A stretch of 64,000 bases of DNA from Clostridia bacterium (lineage in GTDB: Bacteria; Bacillota; Clostridia; Oscillospirales; CAG-382), in contig JAFYPA010000064.1 in assembly GCA_017560085.1 (NCBI GenBank), positions 18,137 to 82,136 of the forward strand, given 5' to 3'. The notes under the pieces are model-generated. The model saw only the letters and a program-made list of their open reading frames with translations. It did no database searches and had not been told where the DNA came from. Of this stretch, positions 17,948 to 26,078 are shown one piece after another. The stretch's first letter is position 1. Each line of letters begins with the position of its first letter. The position numbers were made by a program, and so were the translations under genes.

Positions 17948-18784
17948 ATGATTAAGAGACTTATTTCGGCGTCTGTTGCCGCATTACTCATATGCTCCTC
18001 CTGCTTCTGCGCAAATGCCGCAGACTATACAGCCAAGGAGGATGGCTCTTATACCGTTGAAATAGAAGGCAGAACTCCGGGCAAGGAATATGTTATAGTT
18101 GTTGTAGCAGGTGACTACACCGAAAAGGAAATGCCTGAGCTTTCCGAGGACAATATAATCTACATAAATCAGGTCACCGCAGATGAAAACGGAGTTGTTT
18201 CCTTCTCGGATTTTATCCCCATGACGGAATCTGTGGGAACTGTTTACATCGGTGGAGACGATACGCCCACAGAGGCGGGCATTCTTGCCACGGACAGCGG
18301 ATTCGGCTTTGTTGCGGGTAGACTCGTAAGCTACAGCGGAAACGATGAAACGGTTGTTATCACGGAAGAATTCACTTCTGTTGACGACGGTGCCTTCGAC
18401 AAGGCAAGTGAAACCAAGAAGGTTATTATCAGAAGCAAGGATGTAAATCTTAAAGCAAATGCCTTTTCTAAGGATATGAAGCTGTTCTTCTCTCCCCTTG
18501 TGAAGGATGCAAAGGAATATGCTGTGGAAAACGGTTATTCTGCAGCTGTAATCGGTGACTACGACGGCGACTTCACCGTTGATGCAAAGGATGTATCCTA
18601 TATGCTCGGAAGCTTTGCAAAGGGCAATACGCTTACGACAGATGACTGGGACATCGTTTTTGACATTGACTCCAACGGCAAGGTTGACCTTGGTGATGCT
18701 TCCATTCTTGTAAGATTCCTCAGCGGAAAGATTGCTGACTTCTATGAGGCTTATACGGAAAAGGATATGGTTGTTAATCCTTAA
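17948..18784 (+). CDS. Secreted protein with C-terminal dockerin type I-like domain
   Basis: 278 aa from the ATG at 17948; the in-frame TTG at 17891 would place 19 residues before a clear signal peptide (MIKR, then a hydrophobic core to NAADY). The middle has a beta-rich domain (about 30-140) and a short BspA-like leucine-rich-repeat segment. The C-terminus (about 200-265) has two calcium-binding loops, GDYDGDFTVDAKDVSYML and FDIDSNGKVDLGDASILV, which is the duplicated dockerin type I pattern. Dockerins bind cohesin modules, usually in cellulosome-like assemblies. No cohesin or scaffoldin is in the window, and the adjacent GH2 enzyme has no dockerin. Confidence 0.82.
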   Translation: MIKRLISASVAALLICSSCFCANAADYTAKEDGSYTVEIEGRTPGKEYVIVVVAGDYTEKEMPELSEDNIIYINQVTADENGVVSFSDFIPMTESVGTVYIGGDDTPTEAGILATDSGFGFVAGRLVSYSGNDETVVITEEFTSVDDGAFDKASETKKVIIRSKDVNLKANAFSKDMKLFFSPLVKDAKEYAVENGYSAAVIGDYDGDFTVDAKDVSYMLGSFAKGNTLTTDDWDIVFDIDSNGKVDLGDASILVRFLSGKIADFYEAYTEKDMVVNP

Positions 18785-18795
18785 TTCAATAAAGC

Positions 18796-18840
18796 AAAAA
18801 AATCGGGACTGCGGTGAGAAATCGCAGTCCCTTGTGCTTT
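18796..18840. terminator. Bidirectional terminator between convergent genes
   Basis: A 9-bp perfect stem GGGACTGCG/CGCAGTCCC (18805-18813 and 18823-18831) with further AAAGCA/TGCTTT flanks. The A7 run at 18796-18802 is a good T-tract for the minus-strand GH2 gene. Confidence 0.85.
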
Positions 18841-18844
18841 ATAT

Positions 18845-21610
18845 TCAGATTTCAAGTGTAAGCTTTTCGGCGTTCCACGCGCTTATGCAGAGAGTGAGCT
18901 TTCTGTCAAGGTCGCCCTTGTTTCGGGTTACAACCTTTATTTTTCTGCTCTCGCCCTTGTCCATAAAGAAGAAGCTGTCGGAATGGTAGCTGAGTGTCTT
19001 GTCCTCTGCCACCTCGAGCTTTACGGGGTATGCGGGGGCGTTTTCGCATCTGAGTATCAGCTCTGTTGTGATGTAGTCGCCCTCTCGCTTGTTGGAGATA
19101 ATTTCGGCGGAAAGTGTTGCCTTGGCGGATTCCTCAATCTGCGTTCTCTGGAAGGGGCCGTTCTCGAAAATGAGGTTGCCCTGCATTTCGCTTCTGAAAT
19201 TGCTTCTGTATTCCTCGTCGGAGAATGCGGAAAGAGACGCCAGAGGATATAGGCTTGAGGAGATGTATGTATCACCGTCGCGGAGTGTTGTTCTTACGAA
19301 GAAGTATTTATCCTTCCACTCTTCCTTTACCGTGAAGTCTACCGTCATAACGTCCGTATGATACATATCCTTATCGATGCTTACGGGGCAGGATTTGCTC
19401 TCGCACTTTTCAAGATTCGGGGAGAATATGTCAAGCGTTACCGTGCCGTTTACAGCGGAATAGGATTCGTTGATGACCTTCACGGGAATTTGAACAGTCT
19501 CACCCGGTGCATAGTCTACCTCGCAGAGAGAAGCGTAGCACAGAACGGAGGAATAGGAGTTCTTGACGGAATAGTAGGGTGCTACAGGCTCACCGAGACC
19601 GTCTACCATCTGGATTGCGGTTGTTGTCCACGCTCTCTTGAATACCCACGGCATAAGTCCCACGCAACGAGGATATGCCTCACGAAGGCTCTGACAGAGG
19701 AGCTGATAGAATTCGTGGGATGCCATTCCCGTCGCATCGCAGAGACCTTCAAGGGTAATGCCATTTATGTCGGAAATGTGCGATGCACGAGCCATCATTC
19801 TCGGAACTCTTTCCGGATGATATTCGCTGAAGTGGTTAAGAAGCTCGGGAAAATCCGTTCTGAAGGATTCATCCATTATGTTGTCAAGAGGTGTGGTGTA
19901 CTCCTTGTTGTTTATAAGCTGACGAAGGCTCTTGGCGTTGGGGAAGCTGTGGATTCCGCATTCGCCCATAAATGGCAGGTCGCCGTAACGCTTTCTGAAC
20001 CATACAGGCTCCATGTCGTTGTAAGTGTGCATACTTCCCTTGTCCGGGGTTGCTCTGACGTATTTTCTCGTCCAGTCAAGGTCTTCGACATTTCTCTGAA
20101 TGATATACTGTGCGGCGTTGTTATCAAAGTGGTATGCTCTCTGCTCGTTACCTCCGCAATGTACCGCAAGACACGGATGGTTGCGAAGTCTGTAGAGGTA
20201 GTAGCATATCTGATTTTCAAGAATTTCATTGTTCCATTGGGGACTATTTCTGTTGGCAAGGAAGGCATCCTGCCACAACATAATACCGTTTTCGTCGCAA
20301 TACTCATAGAACAGATCGGATTCGGGCTTACCGCCACCGCTCCATATACGGATAAGCTGAAGTCCCTGATTCTTTGCAAGCTCAAGTGCCCAGGTTGTAT
20401 CCTCTGCGTTTTCGTCAAAGAGGAAGTCTGTAGGCATCCAGTTCATACCCTTGAGGAATATCTTTTTGCCGTTTACGCACATATGGAACTTGTCCCATCT
20501 CTGGCGGTACTTTCTGCCTGCGGAGTCGAGATGCTCGATTATTCTGATGCCTGTCTTGAAGTCAAGTGTATCAAGGACAATATCGCCTACGGATAGCTTG
20601 ATTTCTACATTATAAAGCTTCGGCTCGCCAAGTCCCTGCGGATACCAGAGCTGAATATCCGAAAGATTTATGTCACGGCGGTAAATCTGCAAATCACGCA
20701 TTTCGTCCGCAACGCCGCATTTGTCGTAGTCGTAGAGGTCGTATTTTTCCGTTTCCTCGAATACGGTTTTGTTCTCGTCAAAAATCTTGACGGAGATATT
20801 TACGCTTTCGCCGGAGAGAATACCCGAAAGTCCATTGTAATAGGGATAGCAGAACGTATAGTACTCCCCTGCCGTCATTACGACGTCAAGCTCACGGATT
20901 TTCTCCGTTGCGATATTAACCTCAAGTCCCATTACGGCATTGTTTCCGTCTATGCTCTTTGTGTAGAGATAAGGACGGGCAATGTGCTTCTTGGGCATAA
21001 TCTCGATTCTGATTTCACGCCAGATGCCGAAGGTAACGAAATCGCCGTTGCTTGTTGCAGCGTCGCCCGCTACGTTCCACGGAACAATTGCGGGGCATCT
21101 GTCGTAGTAGTGCTTACTGTTATATTCCTTTTCCTCGGGTGTATAGCCGTAATTGTGGGCTGTGACCTCAACGATAATTTCGTTTTCTCCCTTTTTGAGT
21201 CTGTCGGCAACATCGCATACGGGGCCTCCGAAAAGTCCCTCGTGGTCTCCGAGAAGCTCGCCGTTGAGCCATACTCTTGAGTAGTAGCCTACGCCGTCAA
21301 AGCAGAGGAATGCATTTTCGGTGTCGCTGTCGATTGCTCTGTCGACGGTGAATTTTCTTTTGTAGTACCACGCGTTTTCGTCAAGATTGCGGTACAGCTT
21401 GCTGTTTGCCGCCTCGTAGGGGTGCGGAAGGATTCCCGCTTCATATACGTTCCAGTATACGGCTTTGGGCAGTGTTGCGCTGTATCTGAAGTCTATGCTC
21501 TCAACATTGTCGGTCTTTTCGGGGAAATATGTAAAATCCCACTTACCGCAAAGATCTATGTGGTTTTCGTTTTTTCTTTTTTCGATGTAAAAGGGTGTTG
21601 TTATTTTCAT
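18845..21610 (-). CDS. Glycoside hydrolase family 2 protein, beta-mannosidase-like
   Basis: 921 aa. GH2 layout: N-terminal sugar-binding jelly roll (LCGKWDF...WYYKRKF...FDGVGYYSRVWLNGELLGDHEG), Ig-like domain, then a TIM barrel beginning near KGMNWMPTDFL. The acid/base Glu is E489 in CGGNEQ and the nucleophile is E550 in MGECG. RIWSGGGKP and LWQDAFLANRNSP are typical of beta-mannosidases and exo-glucosaminidases. There is no signal peptide, so it is intracellular and probably acts on imported oligosaccharides. AGGAGG precedes the ATG. It is divergent from the IclR gene with a shared palindrome between the promoters. The exact substrate is uncertain. Confidence 0.9.
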   Translation of the reverse strand: MKITTPFYIEKRKNENHIDLCGKWDFTYFPEKTDNVESIDFRYSATLPKAVYWNVYEAGILPHPYEAANSKLYRNLDENAWYYKRKFTVDRAIDSDTENAFLCFDGVGYYSRVWLNGELLGDHEGLFGGPVCDVADRLKKGENEIIVEVTAHNYGYTPEEKEYNSKHYYDRCPAIVPWNVAGDAATSNGDFVTFGIWREIRIEIMPKKHIARPYLYTKSIDGNNAVMGLEVNIATEKIRELDVVMTAGEYYTFCYPYYNGLSGILSGESVNISVKIFDENKTVFEETEKYDLYDYDKCGVADEMRDLQIYRRDINLSDIQLWYPQGLGEPKLYNVEIKLSVGDIVLDTLDFKTGIRIIEHLDSAGRKYRQRWDKFHMCVNGKKIFLKGMNWMPTDFLFDENAEDTTWALELAKNQGLQLIRIWSGGGKPESDLFYEYCDENGIMLWQDAFLANRNSPQWNNEILENQICYYLYRLRNHPCLAVHCGGNEQRAYHFDNNAAQYIIQRNVEDLDWTRKYVRATPDKGSMHTYNDMEPVWFRKRYGDLPFMGECGIHSFPNAKSLRQLINNKEYTTPLDNIMDESFRTDFPELLNHFSEYHPERVPRMMARASHISDINGITLEGLCDATGMASHEFYQLLCQSLREAYPRCVGLMPWVFKRAWTTTAIQMVDGLGEPVAPYYSVKNSYSSVLCYASLCEVDYAPGETVQIPVKVINESYSAVNGTVTLDIFSPNLEKCESKSCPVSIDKDMYHTDVMTVDFTVKEEWKDKYFFVRTTLRDGDTYISSSLYPLASLSAFSDEEYRSNFRSEMQGNLIFENGPFQRTQIEESAKATLSAEIISNKREGDYITTELILRCENAPAYPVKLEVAEDKTLSYHSDSFFFMDKGESRKIKVVTRNKGDLDRKLTLCISAWNAEKLTLEI

Positions 21611-21641
21611 AGGAAATGTACCTCCTTTTTAGGTTATACTC

Positions 21642-21670
21642 AGTGTACATCAGGCAGGGCGAAATGTCAA
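21642..21670 (-). promoter_or_regulatory. Promoter for the GH2 gene
   Basis: On the minus strand TTGACA (21665-21670), 17-bp spacer, TACACT (21642-21647). Confidence 0.8.
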
Positions 21671-21671
21671 C

Positions 21672-21692
21672 AAATTTCGTAATATGAAATTT
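21672..21692. promoter_or_regulatory. Palindromic operator between divergent promoters
   Basis: A perfect inverted repeat, AAATTTC, 7-bp spacer, GAAATTT. It lies between the -35 box of the GH2 promoter (21665-21670) and that of the IclR promoter (21697-21702). It is the probable binding site of the IclR protein, inferred from position and symmetry. Confidence 0.6.
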
Positions 21693-21696
21693 CCTC

Positions 21697-21725
21697 TTGA
21701 CTTTTAGTTTTTTCGGGGATATAAT
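21697..21725 (+). promoter_or_regulatory. Promoter for the IclR-type regulator
   Basis: TTGACT (21697-21702), 17-bp spacer, TATAAT (21720-21725). Followed by AAGGAG and the ATG at 21749. Confidence 0.85.
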
Positions 21726-21748
21726 TAAAATAAAAAAGGAGAACGCCG

Positions 21749-22510
21749 ATGCCCAATTCCACGGAAAAGACAATGATGATACTTCGCTGTGTCAGCGACG
21801 GAAAAGGAAATCCCGTGAGCCTTGAAAAAATCTCAATGGAAACGGGAATAAACAAGAGTACCGCCTCGCACATTGTGTCAAAGCTTACCGAGGGCGGATA
21901 TCTTCAGAAAATCTCTCATTCGCTGGGGTATACCGTCGGAGCGGAGCTTCATCTTCTGACCAGGTACGGCAGATACGGTGAGGAGATTATCCGTGAATGT
22001 CATCCGATTCTTGAGTATTTAAGCCGTAAAAGCGGTCACACCTCGGTGTTTTCAATTCTTTCGGGAAGCAGAAAATACATTATAGACAGAGTAAGCCCCG
22101 AGGGAATTTACACCGATGAAAGCGCGAGCATCATAAGTGACGACATATACAGAACGGTCACGGGAAGGGTGCTTCTCGCCCATATTCCGAGAGATCAGGC
22201 GATGAGCATTTACGGTACACTCCCAAAGCCCGACAGCGCAAGCTGGCAGGAGGCAACGAGTCTTGACGGATATCTGCGTGAGCTTTCCGAAATAAAAAAG
22301 CAGTCCTGCTACAGTATAAAACCCGAGGGTAGCAGATTTTTATGGCATTCCTTTGCCTGTCCCATATACAGAGGTAAGAAGCTTATCGGGGCTATAGGTC
22401 TTGCGATAAGAGGTACGGATGCGGTTGATTACGAGGAAAACGAACGTAAGTATACAGAGCTTATGATGAAGTGTAAGAGGGAGCTTGAGAGAAGGCTTAA
22501 TTTTACATAA
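21749..22510 (+). CDS. IclR family transcriptional regulator
   Basis: 253 aa. N-terminal winged helix-turn-helix (about 1-65: VSLEKISMETGINKSTASHIVSKLTEGGYL), then the IclR effector-binding domain with RVSPEG, TVTGRVLLAHI and the C-terminal SFACPIYRGKKLIGAIGLAI. IclR proteins are dimeric and sense a small metabolite. It is divergent from the GH2 glycosidase with one palindrome between, so it most likely controls that gene and itself. Another IclR gene at 33804 controls a different locus. Confidence 0.92.
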   Translation: MPNSTEKTMMILRCVSDGKGNPVSLEKISMETGINKSTASHIVSKLTEGGYLQKISHSLGYTVGAELHLLTRYGRYGEEIIRECHPILEYLSRKSGHTSVFSILSGSRKYIIDRVSPEGIYTDESASIISDDIYRTVTGRVLLAHIPRDQAMSIYGTLPKPDSASWQEATSLDGYLRELSEIKKQSCYSIKPEGSRFLWHSFACPIYRGKKLIGAIGLAIRGTDAVDYEENERKYTELMMKCKRELERRLNFT

Positions 22511-22565
22511 ACACACGCTCTTTGCGACGCAACCACAGGTTGTCAGATATGCTACCCAAAGTTGG

Positions 22566-22594
22566 TTGCGGTCTGTTATGCGGTATGCTATAAT
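22566..22594 (+). promoter_or_regulatory. Promoter with overlapping inverted repeat for the XRE/ADP-ribosylglycohydrolase gene
   Basis: TTGCGG (22566-22571), 17-bp spacer, TATAAT (22589-22594) preceded by TGC (extended -10). An inverted repeat, GCAACCA (22529-22535) and TGGTTGC (22563-22569), overlaps the -35 box and could be an autoregulatory site for the XRE domain. Confidence 0.65.
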
Positions 22595-22615
22595 GGTAAA
22601 AAAGGGGGTTTTTAT

Positions 22616-24196
22616 ATGGAACTTAAAAATACAATAATCAAGCTGAGATACGGAGCAAATATGTCTCAGGAGGAATTTGCACAGCTTTTCAAGGTATCAC
22701 GGCAATCGGTACAAAAATGGGAGAGCGGTGCTTCGGCTCCCGAGCTTTCAAAGCTTATTGAAATGTCAAGATTCTTCGGGATTTCCCTCGATGCTCTTTG
22801 TTTAAACCGTGATTTGCGTGATGTTGAGGAGCTGGAATACGACAAGGATATAAAGCCACAGTACTCAAGTATACATTACTGGGAATTTTACGCAACAAGA
22901 CTTAACTTTGAATACATCCAATGCAAGGATGAAGGTCTTGACATCGAGCAATACAAGGATATTTTTAATTCTGTTGCATCTCTTCCGCAGAACGAAACAA
23001 AGAAGAAGCTTGGCGATGTTTTATTTGAGGTTGTAAAAAACGCAAAGCGCCGTGAGGATTACAAATATATTGAGCCGTCCGAGCTTGAAGGAATAAGAAA
23101 ACGCACAAAAAAGGTTACTTCATTGAGCCTTAAGGCCACTAAGGGATGCGAAAGCAAAATTCATGGTGCATGGCTCGGAAGAATCTGCGGATGTATGCTG
23201 GGAAGAACCGTTGAGGGCATAAAAAGCTTTGACTTTATTCCTTTTCTCAAAGAAACAAATAACTATCCGCTTTCAAGATACATCTGCGAAAGTGATATTT
23301 CGGAGGATACACACAAGAAATACAGTTATGATTTCAGTATAAGAAAATACGCCGATAAAATCGACGGAATGCCTGTTGATGACGATACAAACTATACCGT
23401 TCTTGCACAGCTTATAATTGATAAGCACGGGAGGGATTTCACCCCTTACGATGTTTCCCAGAACTGGCTTTATTATCAGAGCAAAAACTCATATTGCACG
23501 GCGGAAAGAGTTGCATACTGTAATTTTGTAAACGGCTTTATGCCTCCGCAATCCGCATCATATCAGAATCCTTACAGAGAGTATATAGGGGCACAGATAA
23601 GAGCCGATTACTTTGGATATATAAATCCGGGAAATCCTTCTCTTGCCGCGGAAATGGCGTTCAGAGATGCGTCCATATCCCACACAAAAAACGGAATTTA
23701 CGGTGAAATGCTTATAGCCGCAATGCTTTCGGCAGCCGCCGTAACAGACAATTTTGAGGAAATAATTCTTTGCGGACTTTCCGAAATCCCTCATACATCA
23801 AGACTTTTTGAAGCGGTTATGTCCGTACTTGAGGATTACCGGAACGGATGCACGTTGAAGTCCGTGCTTGATAAGGTACACAGTCAGTACGATGAAACAA
23901 CAGGCTACGGATGGTGTCATGTAATACCCAATGCTATGATAGTAGTCGCCGCTTTGCTTTACGGCAACGGTGATTATTCAAGGTCTATTTGCATTGCGGT
24001 TGAAGCTTGCTTTGACACAGACTGCAACGGAGCAACGGTAGGCTCAATTGTAGGAATGGCAAAGGGTGTTGACTGTATCGACGACTGTTGGAAGAAGCCG
24101 ATAAACAACACCTTGCATACATCAATACGCAACATTGAAAAGGTAAAAATTACGGACCTTGTAAAAAAGACAATGGAGCATATTGAAATAAAATAA
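22616..24196 (+). CDS. XRE-type HTH fused to ADP-ribosylglycohydrolase
   Basis: 526 aa from the ATG at 22616 (AAGGGGG site); the upstream in-frame start at 22562 lies before the promoter. Residues 1-66 are a Cro/CI-type HTH (MSQEEFAQLFKVSRQSVQKWESGASAPELSKL). A helical linker of about 110 residues follows, then an ADP-ribosylglycohydrolase domain from about 184 (GAWLGRICGCMLGRTVEG). The metal motifs of the family are present: DDDT (255-258) and DTDCNG (467-472). The enzyme class removes ADP-ribose from proteins or nucleic acids, or related substrates. The fusion suggests a regulator that reverses or senses ADP-ribosylation; no ADP-ribosyltransferase is visible nearby. Confidence 0.85.
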   Translation: MELKNTIIKLRYGANMSQEEFAQLFKVSRQSVQKWESGASAPELSKLIEMSRFFGISLDALCLNRDLRDVEELEYDKDIKPQYSSIHYWEFYATRLNFEYIQCKDEGLDIEQYKDIFNSVASLPQNETKKKLGDVLFEVVKNAKRREDYKYIEPSELEGIRKRTKKVTSLSLKATKGCESKIHGAWLGRICGCMLGRTVEGIKSFDFIPFLKETNNYPLSRYICESDISEDTHKKYSYDFSIRKYADKIDGMPVDDDTNYTVLAQLIIDKHGRDFTPYDVSQNWLYYQSKNSYCTAERVAYCNFVNGFMPPQSASYQNPYREYIGAQIRADYFGYINPGNPSLAAEMAFRDASISHTKNGIYGEMLIAAMLSAAAVTDNFEEIILCGLSEIPHTSRLFEAVMSVLEDYRNGCTLKSVLDKVHSQYDETTGYGWCHVIPNAMIVVAALLYGNGDYSRSICIAVEACFDTDCNGATVGSIVGMAKGVDCIDDCWKKPINNTLHTSIRNIEKVKITDLVKKTMEHIEIK

Positions 24197-24254
24197 TCCT
24201 CACTATAAGCTGTAAAAAAGGATGTACGCCAAAATCGGTGTACATCCTTATAAT

Positions 24255-26078
24255 TTATGCTTCGATGGCATTCTCAAACTGCGAATAATAAAGCTCGGAA
24301 TAAAAGCCCTTCTTTGCCATCAATTCCTCGTGTGTGCCCGTTTCGGCAATGCCTCCGTCACGAAGGACGATTATCTTGTCCGCGTGGCGTACCGTGGAAA
24401 GTCTGTGGGCTATTACAAAGCAGGTTTTGTCCTTCATAAGTGCTCGCATGGACTCCTGAATCTGCATTTCCGTTTCTGTGTCAACATTGGAGGTTGCCTC
24501 GTCAAGAATCAGCATTTTCGCATCAAGGAGCATTGCTCTTGCGATGGTGATAAGCTGCTTCTGTCCCTTGGAGATGTTTATGCCGTTGTCGGTAAGCACG
24601 GTATCGTAGCCATCGGGAAGTCTCATTATGTAGCTGTGGATTTTTGCAGCCTTTGCCGCAGATTCCACCTCTTCCCTTGTGACATTTTCCTTGCCGTAGG
24701 CTATGTTTTCGAATATCGTTCCGCCGAACAGCCAGGTGTCCTGAAGCACCATTGAGAATCCCTTGCGCAGGCTTTCTCTTGTCACGGAGTATATGCTGTT
24801 GTCATCTATTTTTATATCGCCCGAGTCAACGTCGTAAAAGCGCATAAGAAGGTTTATGATTGTGGTTTTGCCGGCACCCGTAGGGCCTACGATTGCTATC
24901 ATTTCGCCACGGTTTGCCTTGAGGCTGAAGCCGTCGATTATCTTCTTTTCGGGGACATAGCCGAATTCAACATTTTCAAGAAGGACATCACCGTAGATGC
25001 TCTCAAGCACCTTTGCATTTTCCGCATCGGGCTTTTCGGGGAGCTCGTCTATGAGTCTGAATATTCTCTCCCCTGCGGAGAATGCGGACTGAAGGTCACC
25101 TGCTATGTTGGCTATTTCGTTTATGGGGCCGGAGAATTTTCTTGAATACAGAACGAAGGAGGATATTTCACGAAGTCCCAGCTTTCCGAAAAGGAGAAGT
25201 ATCGCTCCGAAGATGCTTATAAGTGCGAGGGACAGATTGTTTATAAGGTTAATACCGGGGCCGTTGATTGTGCCGTAGTATTCGGATTTGGTGTAAGCCT
25301 CCACCGCCTCGTCGTTCTTTACGGAGAATTTGTCTATTACCGTTTGCTGTCTGAAGTAGGCTCTTGTGGTTTTCTGTCCCGAGAGCATTTCCTCGACAAA
25401 GCCGTTCATTTCGCCAAGCTTTGCGCTTCGCTTTTTGAAGAGCGGTCTTACAAGGCGTGTTACCGTAACCGTGAAAAGTGCGGACAGCGGAATTGTTACC
25501 AAAAATACAAGCACAAGCATCGGTGCTATCATAACCATCATTATAAAGGAGCCGACAATGGTTATGGCACTTTTGCAAATCTGTATAAAATCGGAGGAAA
25601 GAGTTGAATTTACCGTGTCGATGTCGTAGGAAATAACGCTGATGATGTCGCCCGTCATATGCTTGTCGAAGAAGCTTACGGGGAGCGAGGTCAGTCTTTC
25701 AAAGACATCCTTTCGCATTTTGGATATTGTGTTTTTGCTTATAAGGTTTATTATTACCGTCAGGAAATATGAAAGTATGGCGGAAACAATATAGAATACA
25801 AGCATTAAATTAACGTAATACCACACCCTCGGGAAATTCGCCGTTCCCGGCTCTATGCCGATTGCCTCTATTGCCTTACCTGAAAGGTCGGGGCCTGCAA
25901 GAGCGAGGACATTACTTGCAACAACCATAACCGCCGCTAAAAACAGCAGTAATTTGTAGTCGTAGAGGTATCTCCACAGACGGAAAATAACGAATTTCTT
26001 CTGTCCCCTTGTCAGTTTTTCCTTGGCGTAGCTTCTGGGGTCATCTCTCTTGGTCTGTCTGTTGCCCATTCCGTTCAT
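24255..26078 (-). CDS. ABC exporter half-transporter, consensus ATPase subunit
   Basis: 607 aa. About 50 basic N-terminal residues, six membrane helices (to about 340), then an ATPase domain. Walker A is GPTGAGKTT, Walker B is MLILDEATSNVD with catalytic Glu, and the H-loop is IAHRLST. The signature is ISKGQ rather than LSGGQ. It overlaps its partner at 26075-27811 by 4 bp. In heterodimeric exporters (TM287/288, BmrCD, LmrCD) one ATP site is degenerate. Here the active Walker B/H-loop is in this protein and the better signature is in the partner. Probable multidrug or lipid exporter. Confidence 0.92.
   Translation of the reverse strand: MNGMGNRQTKRDDPRSYAKEKLTRGQKKFVIFRLWRYLYDYKLLLFLAAVMVVASNVLALAGPDLSGKAIEAIGIEPGTANFPRVWYYVNLMLVFYIVSAILSYFLTVIINLISKNTISKMRKDVFERLTSLPVSFFDKHMTGDIISVISYDIDTVNSTLSSDFIQICKSAITIVGSFIMMVMIAPMLVLVFLVTIPLSALFTVTVTRLVRPLFKKRSAKLGEMNGFVEEMLSGQKTTRAYFRQQTVIDKFSVKNDEAVEAYTKSEYYGTINGPGINLINNLSLALISIFGAILLLFGKLGLREISSFVLYSRKFSGPINEIANIAGDLQSAFSAGERIFRLIDELPEKPDAENAKVLESIYGDVLLENVEFGYVPEKKIIDGFSLKANRGEMIAIVGPTGAGKTTIINLLMRFYDVDSGDIKIDDNSIYSVTRESLRKGFSMVLQDTWLFGGTIFENIAYGKENVTREEVESAAKAAKIHSYIMRLPDGYDTVLTDNGINISKGQKQLITIARAMLLDAKMLILDEATSNVDTETEMQIQESMRALMKDKTCFVIAHRLSTVRHADKIIVLRDGGIAETGTHEELMAKKGFYSELYYSQFENAIEA

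Noticed and set aside
19358..20596. A 412-codon open frame on the plus strand opposite the GH2 gene
   Set aside because: It mirrors the codon bias of a well-identified GH2 protein, has no recognisable domains and no ribosome site. The same holds for long frames opposite 6241-7215, 9051-14066, 54374-55438 and 56624-57778.
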